Shown: positions 8,314 through 17,917 of the stretch, piece after piece
Layout: each line of letters starts with the position of its first letter
How positions within the stretch are numbered: position 1 is the stretch's first letter
DNA from: Clostridiaceae bacterium
GTDB taxonomy: Bacteria > Cyanobacteriota > Vampirovibrionia > Gastranaerophilales > Gastranaerophilaceae
DNA length: 64,000 bases
Assembly (NCBI GenBank): GCA_022641775.1
Contig: JALCDS010000004.1
Location: 1 to 64,000, forward strand
Reading direction: 5' to 3'
Translations under genes and position numbers: made by a program
Notes under the pieces: generated by a model
What the model saw: only the letters and a program-made list of their open reading frames with translations
What the model was told of the DNA's origin: nothing
Databases searched by the model: none

Positions 8314-8429
8314 TCTAAAATTCTATCCTTCTATAACGTATATTATAATATTGATATCGGACATATTAGGAAAAACTTTAACGAAATTCAAAAAATCTTT
8401 ACAAAATCTCCTCTATTTGGAGGAGAAAA

Positions 8430-8948
8430 TCATTCTAAAATTAGAAATGAAACAAACTTTTTCCCGTATTTTTTTTGTTTAATCAATTTGTAACCTGTAA
8501 AATCCACATCTGTAACATGTTCCAATATAACAATTCCACCTGTTATATTTTTGATTGAATTCAAACTTTCTTCATAAACACCTGAAAAATACGGCGGATC
8601 AATATATATTACATTAAACTTTTTGTCCAGTTTTTTTACAAATCTGAGACTATCGGATTTGAATAATTTGGTATCCTCATTCATAAATTTTTTATAATTA
8701 TTTTTTAAAACAGAATAAACCTGACTATCATTTTCAATTTCAACAATACTTTCAAAACCTCTTGATAAAGCTTCCAATCCCATAATTCCGGAACCTGCAA
8801 ACATATCAAGAAAACTACCTTCAAAATCAATCATTGACTGCAACGTATTAAACACACTCATCCTGACTTGCGATAACGTCGGTCGAGTAGTTTTAGAATC
8901 CGGAGCTTCTACCTTTAAACCTTTAAATTTACCTGCTGTAATAATCAT
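8430..8948 (-). CDS. rsmD: 16S rRNA (guanine966-N2)-methyltransferase RsmD
   Basis: A 172-residue class I methyltransferase that methylates G966 of 16S rRNA. It starts MIITAGKFKGLKV, has the SAM loop LDMFAGSGIMGLEALSRG and the catalytic DPPY motif (IYIDPPYFSG), which together are typical of RsmD. TAAAAT at 8961-8956 lies 7 nt before the ATG and there is no Shine-Dalgarno sequence, so the mRNA may be leaderless. It stands alone, upstream of the HD-GYP operon and divergent from fixC. Confidence 0.92.
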   Translation of the reverse strand: MIITAGKFKGLKVEAPDSKTTRPTLSQVRMSVFNTLQSMIDFEGSFLDMFAGSGIMGLEALSRGFESIVEIENDSQVYSVLKNNYKKFMNEDTKLFKSDSLRFVKKLDKKFNVIYIDPPYFSGVYEESLNSIKNITGGIVILEHVTDVDFTGYKLIKQKKYGKKFVSFLILE

Positions 8949-9040
8949 ATAAACTATTTTACAATGAACAAAACATGTTGTATAATTTAATTATTAAAAT
9001 AGACAATAAACAGACATTGAGAACGATTTAGGACAATATA

Positions 9041-10369
9041 ATGGACGAGAACAAAGAAGAAAGTACAGAAGAAACGAATAAAACAGAAGTTATAGTTGTA
9101 GGCGGTGGACCTGCAGGAATAGCTTGTGCTATAACGCTTGCGCGCGCAGGAAAAGAAGTTGTATTGATTGAACGCGGCAAATTTTCAGGTGCAAAAAACA
9201 TGTTTGGTGGAGCTATTTACGCCGATACCACTCGCGAAATTTTTCCAAATTTTGAAACTGAAGCACCAATTGAAAGACGTAATATTAAACATAATTATAT
9301 GATTTTAGGTGAAGATGATTCAACAACAGTTTCATATAGAAGCAAACCTGATGATATTGTAAGCTATACCGTTATGCGTGGCAAATTTGACCGTTGGGCG
9401 GCAGATGAAGCAAAACATGCCGGTGTTATTGTTTTAGAAGAAACTGTAGTAACAGATTTAATCGTTGATTATGGTCAGGTAACAGGTGTAAAAACAGAGA
9501 TTGAAGATTATCATGCAAATCTTGTTATTTTAGCTGATGGTGTAAATTCTCTTTTGGCAAAAAAAGCAGGCTTACGCGCTGATTTAGCACCGGAAGACGT
9601 TGCTTTGAGCGTAAAAGAAGTTATCAAACTCGATAAAAATAAAATTAATGAAAGATTTAATTTAAATGATGAAGAGGGCTCAATTTCCACAATTTTTGGC
9701 GGTTCAATGCTCGGGATGTTGGGACTTGGGTTTATATATACAAACAAAGATTCTGTAAGTATAGGATTGGGTATTACATTGAGCGATTTAATTGAAAAAC
9801 AATTAAAACCTTATGAAGTATTAGATCAAATCAAAGAAAATCCTTCAATTGCGCCATTAATAAAAGATGGAGAATTAGTTGAATACTCAGCACATTTGAT
9901 TCCTGAAGGCGGTTACAAAAAAATACCTACATTATACGGAGCAGGTGTAATGGTTATAGGTGACGCTGCAATGTTTGTAAATAATCTGCATTGGGAAGGC
10001 ACAAACCTTGCAATGCAAAGTGGGAAATTGGCAGCAGAAACAGCGCTTTTATCTTTGGGCAAAAAAGATTTTTCAGAAAATTGCCTAATAAATTACCAAG
10101 AAAGATTAGAAAATTCATTCATTATGAAAGATTTGTACACATATAGAAACTTGATGGATGAAATGGCAGGACGTAATGAATCTTTCCTAAAATATTATCT
10201 TTTAAAAATTAATGGTTTCTTTAAAATGTTCACTTCAGCCGATGGAACACCAAAAAGAAAACTTTATTGGGATTTTATCAAAGCATTTTTCAAGGATAGA
10301 CCAATAAAAGAACTATTTAAAGATATCGGATGCATTATAAAACTTTTATGGAGCATACTTATAAAATGA
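9041..10369 (+). CDS. fixC: FixC-like electron-transfer flavoprotein:quinone oxidoreductase
   Basis: A 442-residue FAD protein. The dinucleotide fold is at residues 17-45 (VIVVGGGPAGIACAITLA), and the second FAD motif is near VMVIGDAAMFVNN. The family passes electrons between an electron-transfer flavoprotein and a quinone through the ferredoxin partner FixX, which follows and overlaps it by ATGA. The C-terminus holds an amphipathic or hydrophobic stretch (IGCIIKLLWSILIK) that may touch the membrane. FixA and FixB are not in this window, so the electron donor is unknown. AGGA lies before the start. Confidence 0.9.
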   Translation: MDENKEESTEETNKTEVIVVGGGPAGIACAITLARAGKEVVLIERGKFSGAKNMFGGAIYADTTREIFPNFETEAPIERRNIKHNYMILGEDDSTTVSYRSKPDDIVSYTVMRGKFDRWAADEAKHAGVIVLEETVVTDLIVDYGQVTGVKTEIEDYHANLVILADGVNSLLAKKAGLRADLAPEDVALSVKEVIKLDKNKINERFNLNDEEGSISTIFGGSMLGMLGLGFIYTNKDSVSIGLGITLSDLIEKQLKPYEVLDQIKENPSIAPLIKDGELVEYSAHLIPEGGYKKIPTLYGAGVMVIGDAAMFVNNLHWEGTNLAMQSGKLAAETALLSLGKKDFSENCLINYQERLENSFIMKDLYTYRNLMDEMAGRNESFLKYYLLKINGFFKMFTSADGTPKRKLYWDFIKAFFKDRPIKELFKDIGCIIKLLWSILIK

Positions 10370-10650
10370 AAAAAAATACATTAGAAGAAAAATTATATAC
10401 GCTAAAATTTGATTCGGATATATATTCGCACCTCAAACCTGATAATGAGATATGCAAGGATTGTCCTGAAAAAATTTGTACTACAATTTGTCCGGCTCAT
10501 GTTTATGAGTGGAATGAATCTGACAACAAATTAATCGTAAATTTTGAAAATTGTCTTGAATGTGGAGCATGCAGAATAGCATGCCCGTATAGAGCAATTG
10601 ATTGGAAATATCCTAAAGGTACATGTGGAGTAACATTCAAACAGAGTTAG
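10366..10650 (+). CDS. fixX: FixX-like ferredoxin
   Basis: A 94-residue iron-sulfur protein. The C-terminal half carries CKDCPEKICTTICPAHVYEW and CLECGACRIACPYRAIDW, of which the second is a full [4Fe-4S] ferredoxin motif and the first is the partly degenerate FixX site. The start is placed at 10366, where ATGA overlaps the fixC stop; in-frame ATGs at 10330 and 10348 also exist. It is the electron-transfer partner of FixC and is followed 21 nt later by a small repeat protein. Confidence 0.9.
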   Translation: MKKNTLEEKLYTLKFDSDIYSHLKPDNEICKDCPEKICTTICPAHVYEWNESDNKLIVNFENCLECGACRIACPYRAIDWKYPKGTCGVTFKQS

Positions 10651-10671
10651 TATTTAGATAAGGAGACAGAA

Positions 10672-11040
10672 ATGAAAGAGGAATACACAAACCATTACAG
10701 ACGTTGGTACGACAAAGATCCTGTTGTATCTCAGGCGGTACAAACATTAGAACATTCTGATGATGAAACTCAGATTAAAATTGCTCTTAATTTAATCAAA
10801 ATTATCATTGAACACAATATTGAAGATGAACAATTTGAAGCAGTTGAAGATATTATTAATGCTGTTGGTTCAGGAATTGATGAGAATCAGAAAGGTCGTT
10901 GGTACGACTTGGATTCTACATTACATACTGCAATGAGTATGCTACAAAATTGTCCTGCTGATACTCAAAAGATTATTGCAAAAGAAATGGCAAAAATGGT
11001 TGTTGATAAAATCAAAACAGATGATGATGATAAAGATTAA
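10672..11040 (+). CDS. Small two-repeat protein in the fixCX operon, unknown
   Basis: A 122-residue acidic protein built from two copies of a motif of about 40 residues. The first starts RRWYDKDPVVSQAVQTL and the second GRWYDLDSTLHTAMSML; each then has a Gln-rich turn and an amphipathic helix (IALNLIKIIIEHNI, IAKEMAKMVVDKI). The C-terminus is DDDDKD. A clear AAGGAG site precedes it and it is cotranscribed with fixCX, which suggests a link to that electron-transfer module. The TAA stop overlaps the stop of the convergent GH77 gene (TTAA). No known family is recognised. Confidence 0.75.
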   Translation: MKEEYTNHYRRWYDKDPVVSQAVQTLEHSDDETQIKIALNLIKIIIEHNIEDEQFEAVEDIINAVGSGIDENQKGRWYDLDSTLHTAMSMLQNCPADTQKIIAKEMAKMVVDKIKTDDDDKD

Positions 11041-13001
11041 TCCTTTTCTTTGAGAATTTCAGCATAAGTGTTAAGTTTGTCAACTAAACTTGAAGTTCTA
11101 TCAGCATTTTCTCTTCTAACAACAATGGCTTCCTGAGAACTCTTATCATTTGCTTTGGCAGCCATATAATCATTCTTTGCGATAATTGCCTTTTTCAATA
11201 TTTCAGGCATATTCAAAGCGTTGGAAGTTGGATCTTCTAATGCTTTATAGTAAGTATCTTCAAAGTCATTATTTAATCTTAATTTCCAATTATCGGCGCT
11301 TTCTGTCCCGCCCTTGTTATATGTCTTATTTATGCCGAAAAAGTCTGCAAAAGAAATTTGAAGATTTTTTGTACTTCTGAACAATTCGGTAAATTTTGCC
11401 TTCAAAAGATTCCCTTTATCTTCAAGACTATTTTCAAATGCATATCGTTGAGCATCATGCATAGGATCAGCATGTAAATATCCTGCTAAATATTTTCTGT
11501 TCCACGCCTCATTTCCCCAATAAGCCATCCTTATTGCAGGTTCATTGTCATGAGAACCGACAAGCGCCCAGTTAGAACGATTCTGGATATTTTCGGCTCT
11601 ATCCCAAGCTAACTGAGAAATTCCCGGTAAATGCAATTTGTCATAATAAATAGACCTGAAAGCATCCGAGTCACTTCCAAGGTTTTCCCATACTGATTCA
11701 TTATAATCTATTCCATGAGATTTTAATGTTGGTAAAACTATTTTTTCTAATGCACTATGGAACTTATGCTTAGGATCATATTGATTCAAATTATTTAAAA
11801 ATCCACACTCGTACTTGTTATCTTTATTGTATATAAACGGGTCAATCAACCCTATGGCATGATCAATTCTAACATTACTATATCCATCGATTGCCGCTTC
11901 TATTTTAGCTTTCAACAACTTGCCCGATGCACCAAGGGTACCATCATCATTAAACAATTTGTCAGGGTCAAGCACAGGAATATTCCAGTATTGAGGGCCA
12001 TTATTCTCTCCGCCGGAAGGACAACCTAATCTCATATTTTTCAAAAAAGCTTCCTTATTTGCCCAAACATCCGCATTAGAAAATCCTACAAGCAAATCAT
12101 TTATATACCCAAAATTATTCGGTGACAGATGCGCCCTATTCCAATCCTTTATCTGTTTGTCTGCAATAAATTGAATAAAACAACTTCTATCCATGTTTGG
12201 AGAATATTCTTTAACAAGTTCGCTATAACGTTTTAAAGCAGTTTCATCTCCTGCTTTCAACAACGGTATAAGATTTGCATCAACTTCATTCCATTTACTG
12301 CAATCATCTGTCCTATATACCTTTGTTAAAACATCAAACATTGCTTCATTGACTAAATTTGCCATTCTCTTGTTCTTAAATATTTCAAAATCCTTATTCA
12401 AATCAACAGCTTCAGGATTTCCAAGTCTTAATTTATTCACAAAATTAAAATACGCTTCAGTCATAGCTCTATCTATATTTTTAAAGGAATTTTCATAATT
12501 TGCCATGTTATAATTTGCATCCGGAATTTGACTGGATTGTACATATCTTTTTACACTGTCTTCAGGCAATATCTTTGCATAGTTGCTCATTGATAAATCA
12601 GGTAAATTGATAAACAATTCGTTTTTAGAAAAAACACCGCTTTTGTATGGTGAAATAAATTCTCGTGAAATTTGTCCGCCGGGTCCTAACTGACAAGAAT
12701 TAAAGCCATGCAACTTCAAAAAATTAATAAAATTATCTGCACCCATAGAATAAGGATTTCCAACCCCTATATCACCTTTGTAATTGGTAAGTTTATGCCA
12801 TCTTTTTAAATGCGTTTTGTCACAAAGTGAAGGGAAACTTGTGCCATGAATAATCATAGCAACATTATTTACGCCCAATTCTTTTTCTGCTTTTACAATC
12901 GTGTCATGATAATCCGGCTCTTCTTCAGGTCTTAAACGCCTTTGGAAAGACAGATTGTTACGTTTATAACTATAATTATTCCCTACCTTTTGTATATACA
13001 T
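11037..13001 (-). CDS. 4-alpha-glucanotransferase-like protein (GH77)
   Basis: A 654-residue GH77-type protein. The nucleophile region is VRIDHAIGLIDPF, the acid/base region is WENLGSDSDAF (family consensus has Glu-Asp-Leu-Gly), and SHDNEPAI matches the third conserved site. LLVGFSNADVWANKEAF also matches the MalQ pattern. GH77 enzymes transfer alpha-1,4-glucan segments in glycogen or maltodextrin metabolism. The N-terminus (MYIQKVGNNYSYKRNNLSF) is not typical and resembles the N-terminal pattern of other proteins in this window. Divergence from MalQ makes the exact substrate uncertain. No clear ribosome-binding site was found. Confidence 0.8.
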   Translation of the reverse strand: MYIQKVGNNYSYKRNNLSFQRRLRPEEEPDYHDTIVKAEKELGVNNVAMIIHGTSFPSLCDKTHLKRWHKLTNYKGDIGVGNPYSMGADNFINFLKLHGFNSCQLGPGGQISREFISPYKSGVFSKNELFINLPDLSMSNYAKILPEDSVKRYVQSSQIPDANYNMANYENSFKNIDRAMTEAYFNFVNKLRLGNPEAVDLNKDFEIFKNKRMANLVNEAMFDVLTKVYRTDDCSKWNEVDANLIPLLKAGDETALKRYSELVKEYSPNMDRSCFIQFIADKQIKDWNRAHLSPNNFGYINDLLVGFSNADVWANKEAFLKNMRLGCPSGGENNGPQYWNIPVLDPDKLFNDDGTLGASGKLLKAKIEAAIDGYSNVRIDHAIGLIDPFIYNKDNKYECGFLNNLNQYDPKHKFHSALEKIVLPTLKSHGIDYNESVWENLGSDSDAFRSIYYDKLHLPGISQLAWDRAENIQNRSNWALVGSHDNEPAIRMAYWGNEAWNRKYLAGYLHADPMHDAQRYAFENSLEDKGNLLKAKFTELFRSTKNLQISFADFFGINKTYNKGGTESADNWKLRLNNDFEDTYYKALEDPTSNALNMPEILKKAIIAKNDYMAAKANDKSSQEAIVVRRENADRTSSLVDKLNTYAEILKEKD

Positions 13002-13035
13002 GACATTTTTTAAAACCCTGTCAAAAATTTTTTTG

Positions 13036-14505
13036 CTATACCTCTGCTAAAACTTCAAATGAGAAATTACAGCCCAATTCTTCTCTTGCCAATACAACAA
13101 TATTATTAATATAATTTGACAATAAACTGAAGAAAAGTTGCCTAAATTCCATTGGAACAACAATTATAGGAATATCCATCTGACAAGAATTAGCCTTTTT
13201 AAAGACTTTATCTGAAAGTTTTTCTGCAAAATCAGCATCAACTCTGACTATTGCTTCCTCTTCTTCAAAACTTGGGACAATTTTATTAAAAGTTTTTTCT
13301 GAAATTTCAAGAACCGGGATAACGCCATCACTATTTATATATGGCTTACAAATATGTCTAGCCATAGAAAGTCTAATCTTATTTAGTAATTCGGACTTTG
13401 TAGAAGTTTCTGCAAAATCATTCAATTTTTCAAAAATAAATAAGATATCTTTAATTGAAACATTCTCTCTTAATAAACTAGTCAATATATATCTCAAATC
13501 AGCATAAGAAACCACTTCAGGAATTATATTTTCAACAAGGAATGGATTTTCAGCCTCAACGTATGAACAATATCTTTCAAGTTCATCATAACCTAAAATT
13601 TCATCAACATACTTTATTGAGACAAAATTCAAGGCCCTTGTAATAAACTGTGCGGCTTTCAGACCATTTGTCCAAAAATCTTTTGTTTTATCTTCATCTA
13701 TCCAAACTATTTTTCGTCCGGTAATAAAATCAACATCATAAATTGCACCCTTCATTTTTCTTGTCAAGTTCAAATCTTCAACAAAGAACATTTTATGATG
13801 CGGATAAGCAAAAGACTTCAACACTCCGGCTCCGCGAACATTTATCTCAAACTCATATGGTGCCAAGCCCACAGAGTCCAACATTTTTATTGCCGGAATA
13901 ACATATCCTAAATTATCTGCATTGTCATAACGCATTTTGATTATTTCAGGATACAGGTTCTCGGTTTCTTCACTATCTGTATCAGCTATCGGAACAAGTT
14001 CCTCACTCAAAATTAATTCAATCGCATTATTACCTAATCTTTGGTACATTTCTGAAGGATTTGTCATTTTAACAAGTTCTTTTTTCAAATCTTCAAATTC
14101 TTTTATACTTGAAGAAATTTTGTCATTGTATTTTTTGCGTTTGCCTGATGAGGCATCTTCACCATCAAGAGCTTCCTTAATTTCTGCAATCTTTTTCTTT
14201 TGGGCTTTTATTTTTGAAATAACTTCAAGACCTTTTTCATAAGGAGTCATCACCGGAGAAAGCATTTTTTCAATCGGATTTTTAACAGTTCCCCAACTCA
14301 TAATGTCGTCTGATTCATCTATTTTGGAAGAATCATCTTCCATCATAAATATGCAATTAAACATAATTTTTTCATCATTTTCGACCTCATTCATACTGTA
14401 TAATTCCCAGCCATTCATCGACATCTCATTTAACAGATTTTGAAGTTCCTGAGTATCATCAGCAGCACAACTTTTAATCACATATTTCATTTTTCTAATT
14501 GACAT
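13036..14505 (-). CDS. Soluble FlhA C-domain-like (FHIPEP) protein
   Basis: A 489-residue protein with no membrane segments. Residues 1-55 look like a small DUF4177-type domain (MNGWELYSM), residues 90-147 are a predicted coiled coil, and residues 155-489 match the cytosolic domain of FlhA/SctV. Key stretches are IIKMRYDNADNLGYVIPAIK, LAPYEFEINVRGAG, YADLRYILTSLLRENVSIKD and IRLSMARHIC. In flagellar and type III export machines this domain forms the nonameric docking ring for chaperone-cargo complexes, but it is normally attached to eight TM helices that are missing here. It overlaps udp by 1 nt (TAATG), so it is translationally coupled. Confidence 0.85.
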   Translation of the reverse strand: MSIRKMKYVIKSCAADDTQELQNLLNEMSMNGWELYSMNEVENDEKIMFNCIFMMEDDSSKIDESDDIMSWGTVKNPIEKMLSPVMTPYEKGLEVISKIKAQKKKIAEIKEALDGEDASSGKRKKYNDKISSSIKEFEDLKKELVKMTNPSEMYQRLGNNAIELILSEELVPIADTDSEETENLYPEIIKMRYDNADNLGYVIPAIKMLDSVGLAPYEFEINVRGAGVLKSFAYPHHKMFFVEDLNLTRKMKGAIYDVDFITGRKIVWIDEDKTKDFWTNGLKAAQFITRALNFVSIKYVDEILGYDELERYCSYVEAENPFLVENIIPEVVSYADLRYILTSLLRENVSIKDILFIFEKLNDFAETSTKSELLNKIRLSMARHICKPYINSDGVIPVLEISEKTFNKIVPSFEEEEAIVRVDADFAEKLSDKVFKKANSCQMDIPIIVVPMEFRQLFFSLLSNYINNIVVLAREELGCNFSFEVLAEV

Positions 14506-15272
14506 TAATTATCTTCCTTCATCAAATTTTTTATAGCTTGAATAGCAACTCTGATAGCTTTATCCGTATCAGATACAACAGGGTTATCCAACCCTTGTTT
14601 TTCTCGTTCCTGATTGGCTACAGCTAAAAATACCGAACCTGCTCTGACTTTTCTATAACTTGAAACAACAAACAACGCCGCAGATTCCATTTCAGAGGCG
14701 ATACAACCGAGTTTTTTCCAAGCTTCCCATTTGTTTTGCAATTCATAACTTACCGGCATTAATTCAGGACTATGTTGACCATAAAAGGAATCCTTACATT
14801 CTACAACCCCTGTAAAGCAATTACACTCCAAGTCTTTAGCTGCTTTTACAAGCGCATTTGTAATATCAAGATTTGCAATCGCAGGAAATTCAATAGGAGC
14901 ATATTCCTTTGTAGTGCCTTCCATTCTGATAGCACCGGTTGCAATAACAACATCGCCACCTTTTATATCAATATCCATAGCGCCGCATGTTCCGACTCTT
15001 ATAAAATTTTTGGCTCCAACATTTACCAATTCTTCAACTGCAATTGCAGCAGAAGGTCCACCTATACCGGTAGACGTCACACTTACTTTTTTACCATTTA
15101 AAAATCCGGTGTAAGTAACAAATTCGCGTCTATCAGCAATAAGTTTAGGCTCGTCAAAATATTGTGCTATTTTTTCACAACGTTTCGGATCCCCCGGTAA
15201 AATTACAAATTCCCCAATATCACCCGGTTTTAAACCGATGTGATATTGAGTACCATCTTGACTGTATTTCAT
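14505..15272 (-). CDS. udp: Uridine phosphorylase-type nucleoside phosphorylase
   Basis: A 255-residue PNP/UDP family enzyme that splits a nucleoside with phosphate to a free base and (deoxy)ribose-1-phosphate in salvage. Visible signatures: [12 protein letters not shown] (phosphate loop), [24 protein letters not shown], and EMESAALF, where the Glu binds ribose. The length and the QHSPELMP region favour uridine phosphorylase over purine enzymes, though substrate choice is not certain. It precedes and overlaps the FlhA_C-like gene and is 17 nt from skp. Confidence 0.88.
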   Translation of the reverse strand: MKYSQDGTQYHIGLKPGDIGEFVILPGDPKRCEKIAQYFDEPKLIADRREFVTYTGFLNGKKVSVTSTGIGGPSAAIAVEELVNVGAKNFIRVGTCGAMDIDIKGGDVVIATGAIRMEGTTKEYAPIEFPAIANLDITNALVKAAKDLECNCFTGVVECKDSFYGQHSPELMPVSYELQNKWEAWKKLGCIASEMESAALFVVSSYRKVRAGSVFLAVANQEREKQGLDNPVVSDTDKAIRVAIQAIKNLMKEDN

Positions 15273-15289
15273 TTTAAATCCTCTTTAAG

Positions 15290-15748
15290 CTAATTGCCTG
15301 CAGCTCTTAGTTTTTGGATAACTAAATCTGAAATATCAACGCCGCCAACAAAGATTACACGATAATCAACAATAGCATCAAGTTTTTGTTCTACAAGAAC
15401 TTGTTTTGCTGCTGCTTGAATTTTAGAATATATTTGCTCATCTTTTTGAGCTTTTAATTTTTCCAATGTATCTTGTTTTGCTTGAAATTCACGAGATGTC
15501 ATGTCCTCAAAATTTTGTTTTTTCAACGGAGTATCAAGTGCTTTGTACTGCTTTTCTTTATCAACCATATATTGTTGAAGAGATAGAGATTGAGCATCAA
15601 TTTCTTTTATTGCAGCTTGAGCGGCAGGATAATTTTCCTGAACCTTTGTATAATCAATATAACCAACACTTGCAGCATTTGCGCTTGCAGTTGAAAACAT
15701 CATTACACCAAGTGTAACTGCTACCATTCCTAATCCTAATTTTCTCAT
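15290..15748 (-). CDS. skp: Periplasmic chaperone of the Skp/OmpH family
   Basis: A 152-residue protein with a signal peptide (residues 1-25, cut after SANA), a first strand VGYIDYTKV, a long coiled coil (residues 40-120), and a C-terminal strand ending in the VDISDLVIQKL region. This is the Skp/OmpH layout: a trimeric holdase that carries unfolded outer-membrane proteins across the periplasm. It lies directly downstream of bamA, its functional partner; the gap is 23 nt with an AGGAGG site. Confidence 0.92.
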   Translation of the reverse strand: MRKLGLGMVAVTLGVMMFSTASANAASVGYIDYTKVQENYPAAQAAIKEIDAQSLSLQQYMVDKEKQYKALDTPLKKQNFEDMTSREFQAKQDTLEKLKAQKDEQIYSKIQAAAKQVLVEQKLDAIVDYRVIFVGGVDISDLVIQKLRAAGN

Positions 15749-15771
15749 ATTGCCTCCTGTTTTTATAACAT

Positions 15772-17811
15772 CTAGTACATTATATCGCCAACACCAAATG
15801 TGAAGTAACCATTTTTTGTACCATTTCTTCCTGAATTTGTAAGTGGAATACCGTAATCGATAGACAACGGACCCATTCCAGGAATATACAATTTGAATCC
15901 TGCACCGATTGCTACACCGTACATTGGTCTGTCGTAAATTGTATCGGAAACTGTTCCGTTAAATACTTTACCTGCATCAGCCCAAAGAGTAAATCTCAAA
16001 TTTTGTAAGAAATTTATTCTCGTTCTGTCTAAGAACGGTATTGGGGTTGCAAATTCTGCAGAACCCATTACAAAGCCATCACCTGTACCAACACCACTCA
16101 TCTTGAAGCCTCTTACAGTATAAGGACCACCTAATCTATATGCCATTACTTCAGGCATATCACCATGGATCTTGCCACCTGCTTTAGCTGTCAAAGAGAA
16201 CGATGACTTCTTTGCAATAGGGAAATAATGTTTAACCATACCGGTTAACTTTCCATGTGTTTTGTCAAATCCATCAAGTCCAAATTCTTCATCAAATCTG
16301 AAATTAGCCATTGTTCCTTTTCTGGTAACAGTAGCGCTATCTCTTGTATCATATATTAATGAAGGACTCAATGACAAGAACATACCACCTTGCAATTGCT
16401 TAGCACGTTCTGTTATTGGAATGTTATATTGAGAATATAATGATGAAATAGCTCCAAAATTACCTTCTGATACGTGAATATCTTCAACACCCAATGACAT
16501 AGTTGACGTTACATTTTTGTTATGTTTCATTCTGTGAGCCAGAGTAACTTCGCCACCAATTCTTCTTTCAATAGCTAGCGGAATCTGCCAAGAACCGAAA
16601 TCTCTGAAGAAAATCTTACTCATCAAAGAAGAATCCCTATTCAAGAAATAAGGTTGATAGAAACTTAATTCAGCTTGTAAATTCATTCTTCTTTGAATTG
16701 ATGCATCATTCAATATTACACCGGTACCAGCCAATCCGTTTAACGATAATCTCTGGTTAACACCTCTAAAGTTATTATCCGCAATACCTAAAGAACCAAA
16801 CACACCGGTTACGGTATCCAAACCACCACCAACAGAAATGCTTGCGGTTCTCTGTTCTTGAACTTTTATTGTAACATCATAAGCATCAGGAACATCCGCA
16901 CTCGGTTCAATATCACGAGTAACATCTTTAAAAGCCTGAGTAGCATACAATCTTACCAAATCTTCTTTTAAAACATTTTCGTTATAAACTGTTCCGGGTT
17001 CAGTCAAAATATTACGTTCAATAACATAATCTTTCGTCTTTTCATTACCCTGAATCATGATTTTATCGATTTTACCTTCTTTGATGGTTATATTAACAGT
17101 TCCATCCGGATCATCATTAACAGAATCTACTCTGGACAAAACATAGCCTCTGGAAGTGTACATATCTTGAATTTTTGCAATAGCGTCATTTAATTCGCCA
17201 ATATTCTGAGGTTTCCCCTTCATTGGCATCAAAACATTCATTATATCGCCAGTTGAAACAACCGTGTTACCTTCTACTGTAAAATCAGATATAGGAGCAT
17301 TTTCCTGCAGCATAATTTTTATAGTTACGGTTCCATCATCATTTGGAATAGGCATAGCTTTCATTTTATCGGTAAAAAAGCCGAGTTGATAAATAGCTTT
17401 CAAATCACTTTGTAACATATCACGGCTGTATGCACCACCTATCTGCAAATTAATTTTTTGCATGACAATTGAAGGATCAATTGTTGTAGTTCCTAAAATT
17501 TGAATATCTTTAATTTTTCTACTTTCAGGATTTACAGTTGAAGTCGTACTAACCGCAGGAACAGTATTGTCATCCGAAGAATTTACGTCTGTTCTTGAGG
17601 TATTAATTGTAGTTGCAGGAGTTGCAGGTGTACTTGTATTATTATAATCATACGAATCCGCACCATCAGATTGAGTCGCAGATGGAGATTCAATAGCATT
17701 ATCAAAATTTGTGTCATTGCTCCAAAGAGGAATCGCCATGACCTTGCACGGAACCAACACCATCATAAAAAGGGCTATTACACATATATATATCTTATTA
17801 AGCGAGTTCAA
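15772..17811 (-). CDS. bamA: Outer membrane assembly factor BamA/Omp85
   Basis: A 679-residue outer-membrane protein. It has a signal peptide (residues 1-26), a Ser/Thr/Pro-rich linker to about residue 95, three POTRA domains (about residues 97-330) and a 16-strand barrel ending FTFGVGDIMY. YRLGGPYTVRGF matches the conserved lid-lock region. Three POTRAs and a low-complexity N-terminal linker are features of cyanobacterial Omp85, fitting a Cyanobacteriota relative; the proteobacterial form has five POTRAs. It inserts outer-membrane proteins and is cotranscribed with skp. Confidence 0.95.
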   Translation of the reverse strand: MNSLNKIYICVIALFMMVLVPCKVMAIPLWSNDTNFDNAIESPSATQSDGADSYDYNNTSTPATPATTINTSRTDVNSSDDNTVPAVSTTSTVNPESRKIKDIQILGTTTIDPSIVMQKINLQIGGAYSRDMLQSDLKAIYQLGFFTDKMKAMPIPNDDGTVTIKIMLQENAPISDFTVEGNTVVSTGDIMNVLMPMKGKPQNIGELNDAIAKIQDMYTSRGYVLSRVDSVNDDPDGTVNITIKEGKIDKIMIQGNEKTKDYVIERNILTEPGTVYNENVLKEDLVRLYATQAFKDVTRDIEPSADVPDAYDVTIKVQEQRTASISVGGGLDTVTGVFGSLGIADNNFRGVNQRLSLNGLAGTGVILNDASIQRRMNLQAELSFYQPYFLNRDSSLMSKIFFRDFGSWQIPLAIERRIGGEVTLAHRMKHNKNVTSTMSLGVEDIHVSEGNFGAISSLYSQYNIPITERAKQLQGGMFLSLSPSLIYDTRDSATVTRKGTMANFRFDEEFGLDGFDKTHGKLTGMVKHYFPIAKKSSFSLTAKAGGKIHGDMPEVMAYRLGGPYTVRGFKMSGVGTGDGFVMGSAEFATPIPFLDRTRINFLQNLRFTLWADAGKVFNGTVSDTIYDRPMYGVAIGAGFKLYIPGMGPLSIDYGIPLTNSGRNGTKNGYFTFGVGDIMY

Positions 17812-17917
17812 GCAACTGTCCTTAATTTAAAATACTCTTCCGACTAATATTATATCATAAATTCAGAATTTTGTACTACATAACAAAAACTTAATATATT
17901 TTACTCAACAAAGCAAA

